DNA of 64,000 nucleotides from Pseudaquabacterium inlustre (lineage in GTDB: Bacteria > Pseudomonadota > Gammaproteobacteria > Burkholderiales > Burkholderiaceae_C): assembly GCF_038066595.1 (NCBI RefSeq), contig NZ_JBBUTH010000005.1:1-64000 (forward strand), written 5' to 3'. This document shows, one piece after another, positions 60,432 through 64,000 of the stretch. The notes beneath the pieces are model-generated. The model was not told where the DNA came from. It worked only from the letters and a program-made list of their open reading frames with translations, and did not search any database. The translations under genes and the position numbers were made by a program. How positions within the stretch are numbered: position 1 is the stretch's first letter; the number at the start of each line of letters is the position of its first letter.

Positions 60432-61181
60432 ATGGCCCATGCCGAGGCCCTCGCCACGCTGCGCGAACGCCTGGCGGCGGCGCCGCGCTGGTGCGTGCTC
60501 AGCGGCGCCGGCATGAGCGCCGAGAGCGGCATTGCCACCTTCCGCGATGCGATGAGCGGCCTGTGGTCGCGCTTCGATCCGATGCAGCTGGCCAGCGAGG
60601 CCGGCTTTCGCGCCGATCCGGCCCGTGTGTGGGACTGGTACGCCGAGCGCCGCGCCGGCGTGCGTGCCGCCCAGCCCAACGCCGGCCATCGGGCGCTGGG
60701 CGCCTATGCGCAGCGCCACCCCGGCCGGCTGACGGTGATCACGCAGAACGTGGACGACCTGCACCAGCGCGCCGGCAACACCGACGCGCTGCGCCTGCAT
60801 GGCGACGTCCTGGGTGAGCGCTGGCTCGATCGCTGCCGGCGCGATCCGGGCTGCCACCCCGACTGGGCGCTGGCTGGCAGCCCGCCGCACTGCGAGCGCT
60901 GCGGCAACCTGGTGCGCCCCGACGTGGTGTGGTTCGGCGAACCGCTGCCGCTGGCGGTGTTCGACGCCGCGCAGCGGGCCGTCGATGCCGCCGCCGTGCT
61001 GCTGGTGGTGGGCACCTCGGGCGCGGTGTGGCCGGCCGCCGGCCTGGTGGCGCGGGCGCACCGCGCCGGTGCCTGGGTGGCCATCCTGAACCCCGAGGCC
61101 AGCGAGGTCGACGACGAGGCCGACCAGTGCCTGCGCGGCACCGCGGCCACGCTGCTGCCGGCGCTGCTCGACGGGCTCTGA
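60432..61181 (+). CDS. Sir2-family NAD-dependent protein deacylase (CobB-like)
   Basis: 249-residue sirtuin. NAD motif SGAGMSAESGIATFRD (24-39), ITQNVDDLHQRAG, catalytic H123 (RLHGD), zinc cysteines C135, C141, C154, C157, and VVWFGEPLP, VGTSGAVWPAA. Residues Y70 and R73 (WYAERR) match the YxxR pair that lets class III sirtuins remove succinyl and malonyl groups, so it may be a desuccinylase. The first zinc pair spacing (C135-x5-C141) is wider than the usual CxxC. 16 bases downstream of rlmB. Confidence 0.92.
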   Translation: MAHAEALATLRERLAAAPRWCVLSGAGMSAESGIATFRDAMSGLWSRFDPMQLASEAGFRADPARVWDWYAERRAGVRAAQPNAGHRALGAYAQRHPGRLTVITQNVDDLHQRAGNTDALRLHGDVLGERWLDRCRRDPGCHPDWALAGSPPHCERCGNLVRPDVVWFGEPLPLAVFDAAQRAVDAAAVLLVVGTSGAVWPAAGLVARAHRAGAWVAILNPEASEVDDEADQCLRGTAATLLPALLDGL

Positions 61182-61236
61182 GCCGGCCGGGCGCTGGCTA
61201 CACTGGGCGCACACCGCTGACCCACCTCACACTGCC

Positions 61237-61878
61237 ATGCCTGTCATCGCCGTCCAACACCCGCTCGTGCGCCACAAGATCGGCCTGCTGCGCGAGGCCG
61301 ACATCTCCACCAAGAAGTTCCGCGAGCTCACGCACGAGCTGGCGCGTCTGCTGGCCTACGAGGCCACGGCCGACTTCCCGATCGAGAAGACCACCATCGA
61401 ATGCTGGAGCGGCCCCACCGAGGTGGAGCAGATCGCCGGCCGCAAGGTGACGGTGGTGCCCATCCTGCGTGCGGGATTGGGCATGCTGGACGGCGTGCTC
61501 GACCTGGTGCCCAACGCCAAGGTCAGCGTGGTGGGCCTGGCGCGCGACCACGAGACGCTGCAGCCGGTGAACTACTTCGAGAAGTTCGTCGGTCAGCTCG
61601 ACGAGCGCACCGCCATCATCATCGACCCGATGCTGGCCACCGCCGGCTCGATGATCGCCACCATCAGCCTGCTCAAGGCCCGCGGCTGCAAGGACATCCG
61701 CGCGCTGGTGCTGGTGGCCGCGCCCGAGGGCATCGCCGCGCTGAACGCCGCCCACCCCGAGGTGCGCTGCTGGACGGCGGCCATCGACAGCCACCTCAAC
61801 GAGATCGGCTACATCATCCCGGGCCTGGGCGACGCCGGCGACAAGATCTTCGGCACCAAGGACGAGGGCACGCGATGA
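61237..61878 (+). CDS. upp: uracil phosphoribosyltransferase
   Basis: Pyrimidine salvage enzyme making UMP from uracil and PRPP. 213 residues: VVPILRAGLGMLDGVLDLVP, the PRPP loop IIDPMLATAGSMIATISLL (second Gly of the usual TGGS is Ala here) and C-terminal GYIIPGLGDAGDKIFGTK uracil-binding segment. TACACT at 61199-61204 is a possible -10. The stop overlaps the start of a small lipoprotein gene as ATGA, an unusual partner for upp. Confidence 0.96.
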   Translation: MPVIAVQHPLVRHKIGLLREADISTKKFRELTHELARLLAYEATADFPIEKTTIECWSGPTEVEQIAGRKVTVVPILRAGLGMLDGVLDLVPNAKVSVVGLARDHETLQPVNYFEKFVGQLDERTAIIIDPMLATAGSMIATISLLKARGCKDIRALVLVAAPEGIAALNAAHPEVRCWTAAIDSHLNEIGYIIPGLGDAGDKIFGTKDEGTR

Positions 61879-62219
61879 GGCGAGGCGTGGCGCTCGCCGG
61901 CCTGGCCGCCACCGCCGTGCTGGCCGTGGGTTGCACGCAGGAGAAGCAGAACGAGATCCGCCGCAGCATCCAGAACTGGACCGGCACCAACGGCGTGCTG
62001 GAGGTCTACGGCGGCGACAAGGTCGTCAAGCGCTTCCTGAAGATCGACAAGCTCTCCACCGCCTACGGCACCGAGGACGGCACGCCGCGCAACTACCGCT
62101 ACGGCTACGGCGTGCTGGACGAGAACCTCAACGGCGTGGCCGACGCCGACGAGAAGCGCGTGTACTTCGAGGTCAGCAACCAGGGCACCAACTGGGTGTT
62201 CTACGAGAGCCCGCGCTGA
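61875..62219 (+). CDS. small lipoprotein of unknown function
   Basis: 114-residue predicted lipoprotein: signal sequence RRGVALAGLAATAVLAVGC with lipobox cysteine C20, then a conserved-looking compact domain (NEIRRSIQNWTGTNGVLEVY, RFLKIDKLSTAYGTEDGTPR, YGVLDENLNGVADADEKRVY, NWVFYESP). DENLNGVADADE resembles a calcium-binding loop but lacks a full EF-hand. No family recognised. Coupled by overlap to upp and followed within 14 bases by an MFS gene. Confidence 0.78.
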   Translation: MRRGVALAGLAATAVLAVGCTQEKQNEIRRSIQNWTGTNGVLEVYGGDKVVKRFLKIDKLSTAYGTEDGTPRNYRYGYGVLDENLNGVADADEKRVYFEVSNQGTNWVFYESPR

Positions 62220-62233
62220 GCGTGACCGCCTCC

Positions 62234-63424
62234 ATGGGCGCCGGCGCGCACCGGCGCAGCCTGGCGCTGCTGTTCGCCGCCACCTTCGTCGAGCTGACGG
62301 CGATCTTCGTCTTCGGGCCGCTGCTGCTGTTCCAGCTGCAGGCACGCGGGCTGGGCACGGCGCTGTCGGGCCTGTTCGCGGCCAGCGGCTGGCTGGGCGT
62401 GCTGCTGGTCACGCCCTTGGCCACGCGCCTGGTGCAGCGCCTGGGCACCAGCCGCGCGCTGCTGCTCAGCGGCGGCCTGCCGGTGCTGACCACCGCCGCC
62501 ATCCAGCTCACCGACAGCGTGCCCGGCTGGGCGCTGCTGAACGCGGTGTCGGGCATGGCCGGCGCGCTGCGCTGGGTGCTCAGTGAGGCGCTGATCGCCC
62601 GGCTGGCACCGCCCGAGCGGCGCGGCCGCGTGATGGGCCTGTTCTCCACGCTGATCGGCGGCACCTTCATGCTGGGCCCGGCACTGCTGGCGGCGGCGCT
62701 GTCGCGCGGTGTCACGTTGCACCAGATCGGCTGGATCGTCTGGGGCCTGTGCGCGCTGAGCCTGGCGCTGCTGGCCTTCATCCGGGCGCCTGAGCTCGGC
62801 GCGGCGCCCGAGGGCGCGGCCGGGGAGGGCACTGCGGCCGCATCGCCCGGCCTGCTGGCCGCCGTGCGCGCGGCGCCGGTGGTGATGGTCACCGGCCTGG
62901 TGGGCGGCTTCTTCGAGGCCGGCCTGTCGGGCGCGCTGCCGCTGTGGGGCCTGAGCCTGGGCTGGAGCGAGGCGGCCGCGGCGCTGCTGGTCACCCTGTC
63001 GGGCCTGGGCAGCACGCTGGCCGCCGCGCCGGTGGGCGAACTGGCCGACCGCTTGCCGCGCGAGCGCCTGCGCCGCATCGGCGTGGGCCTGTGCCTGGCG
63101 GGTGCGCTGGCCGTGCCCTGGGTGGCCATGCCGGGCGGTGGCTGGCTGGCCTGGCCGGTGGTGCTGCTGTGGGGCGCGGCCGGCGCGGGCCTCTACACAC
63201 TGGCGATGACCGAGATCGGCCACCTGCATGCCGATGCCGGCCACGGCCCGGCGCTGGTGCAGGCCACGGCCGTGCTGGTGCTGGCCTACACGCTGGGCGG
63301 GCTGCTCTCGCCCATCCTGGTGGGCCAGGCGCTGGCCTGGCAGCCGCGCTGGGGGCTGGCGGCGGTGCTGATCGCCGTGGCGCTGGCGGGCTTCTGGCGG
63401 CCCGGGCCGCGCAAAGCCATCTGA
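62234..63424 (+). CDS. MFS-family transporter
   Basis: 396-residue membrane protein with twelve predicted helices. First helices LALLFAATFVELTAIFVFGPLLLFQLQARG (in part LLFAATFVELTAIFVFG), intracellular motif RLAPPERRGRVMGLFSTL between helices 4 and 5, and a Pro/Ala/Gly-rich central loop (PEGAAGEGTAAAS). Drug or metabolite exporter by family; substrate unknown. ATG 62234 is used; GTG 62222 is in frame three codons earlier and follows the lipoprotein stop by two bases. Confidence 0.88.
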   Translation: MGAGAHRRSLALLFAATFVELTAIFVFGPLLLFQLQARGLGTALSGLFAASGWLGVLLVTPLATRLVQRLGTSRALLLSGGLPVLTTAAIQLTDSVPGWALLNAVSGMAGALRWVLSEALIARLAPPERRGRVMGLFSTLIGGTFMLGPALLAAALSRGVTLHQIGWIVWGLCALSLALLAFIRAPELGAAPEGAAGEGTAAASPGLLAAVRAAPVVMVTGLVGGFFEAGLSGALPLWGLSLGWSEAAAALLVTLSGLGSTLAAAPVGELADRLPRERLRRIGVGLCLAGALAVPWVAMPGGGWLAWPVVLLWGAAGAGLYTLAMTEIGHLHADAGHGPALVQATAVLVLAYTLGGLLSPILVGQALAWQPRWGLAAVLIAVALAGFWRPGPRKAI

Positions 63425-63471
63425 CTTGGGTAGCATCGCGCCGTTTTTTTCCGTCTCAAGGAGCAATCGTC

Positions 63472-64000
63472 ATGGCCATGGATGTCGTCGACTACGAGAT
63501 CAAGGGTTCGGAGATGCAGTTCGTCGAGGTCGAGCTCGACCCCGGCGAGGCCGCCGTCGGCGAGGCCGGCAGCCTGTTCTTCATGGATGCCGGCGTCGGC
63601 ATGGACACCGTCTTCGGTGACGGCAGCAACCAGGGCGGCGGCGGCTTCTTCGGCAAGCTGCTGGGCGCCGGCAAGCGCCTGATCACCGGCGAATCGCTGT
63701 TCACCACGGTCTACACCAACCATGCGGCGCAGAAGCAGCGCGTGGCCTTCAGTGCGCCGTATCCCGGCAAGATCATCCCGATGGACCTGCGCCAGCTGGG
63801 CGGCATGCTGGTGTGCCAGAAGGACAGCTTCCTGTGCGCGGCGCGGGGCGTCAGCCTGGGCATCTACTTCCAGCAGAAGCTGTCGGTGGGCTTCTTCGGC
63901 GGAGAGGGCTTCATCATGCAGAAGCTCGAGGGCGACGGCCTGGCCTTCGTGCATGCCGGCGGCACCGTGGTGCGGCGCGAGCTGCAGCCGGGCCAGACGC
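63472..64000 (+). CDS. TIGR00266/AIM24-family protein, 3' end cut by window edge
   Basis: First 176 residues of a soluble protein of the TIGR00266 (AIM24, tryptophan-RNA-binding-attenuator-like fold) family: MDVVDYEIKGSEMQFVEVEL, PGEAAVGEAGSLFFMDAGVGMDTVFGDG (in part), LGIYFQQKLSVGFFGGEGFI and LEGDGLAFVHAGGTVV. Function unknown; homologues sit near membrane-stress or secretion genes. AAGGAG lies eight bases before ATG 63472. It continues past base 64000. Confidence 0.9.
   Translation, partial: MAMDVVDYEIKGSEMQFVEVELDPGEAAVGEAGSLFFMDAGVGMDTVFGDGSNQGGGGFFGKLLGAGKRLITGESLFTTVYTNHAAQKQRVAFSAPYPGKIIPMDLRQLGGMLVCQKDSFLCAARGVSLGIYFQQKLSVGFFGGEGFIMQKLEGDGLAFVHAGGTVVRRELQPGQT

Noticed and set aside
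63441..63450. Run of seven T after the MFS gene as an intrinsic terminator
   Set aside because: No stem precedes the T-run; the DNA is the leader of the TIGR00266 gene.

Overview
The window is GC-rich (about 70% by eye), densely coded chromosomal DNA of a betaproteobacterium. The order yebC-purD-hemF-nadD-rsfS-rlmH-maf-rng, together with minCDE, comEC, dsbB and many 4-base ATGA-type overlaps, points to Burkholderiales, probably the Rubrivivax/Leptothrix/Roseateles side (an inference from gene order and composition). I see about 60 protein genes and two tRNAs. I see no rRNA, insertion sequence, integrase, phage gene or CRISPR array.

Left part (1-15,090): a truncated UbiH-family hydroxylase, DsbB and a RidA-like protein form a leftward operon, divergent from comEC. 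Then comes a rightward block of five genes (4973-14613): circularly permuted ATP-grasp, alpha-E protein, transglutaminase/DUF2126 giant, fused ATP-grasp/alpha-E protein and a second transglutaminase. This is a duplicated form of a widespread amidoligase/transglutaminase cluster with no settled function, and it is the most interesting system here. A hairpin separates it from a small secreted Ala/Lys/Glu repeat protein.

15,500-26,300: a lipoprotein hydrolase and OmpW-like porin behind a TetR-type palindrome; a secreted FKBP isomerase; minCDE; a hybrid histidine kinase; an HDOD protein; a DUF1415 protein; a Dus-family tRNA dihydrouridine synthase; a hemerythrin.

26,400-37,700: glnS; a DUF2306 membrane protein; then a tightly packed leftward unit (35696 to 28887) of secreted TPR-like protein, LolD-type ATPase, FtsX-type permease, LolA-like carrier, predicted outer-membrane barrel and a LytS/LytTR two-component pair. 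It looks like an envelope-spanning export or sorting machine with its own sensor. argC and a divergent LysR gene follow.

37,800-50,400: an unknown periplasmic protein, a HerA-like ATPase, the yebC to rng housekeeping run, an EamA exporter, an Lrp regulator with a near-leaderless promoter, rraA, a DUF697-like protein and tRNA-Pro(UGG).

50,400-64,000: a bacteriohemerythrin; a DUF6515-like secreted protein; a MarR-MFP-RND efflux operon; tRNA-Arg(UCU); a DUF1624 membrane protein; a response regulator with TPRs; rlmB; a sirtuin with the deacylase YxxR motif; upp overlapping a small lipoprotein; an MFS transporter; and the start of a TIGR00266/AIM24 gene cut by the window edge.
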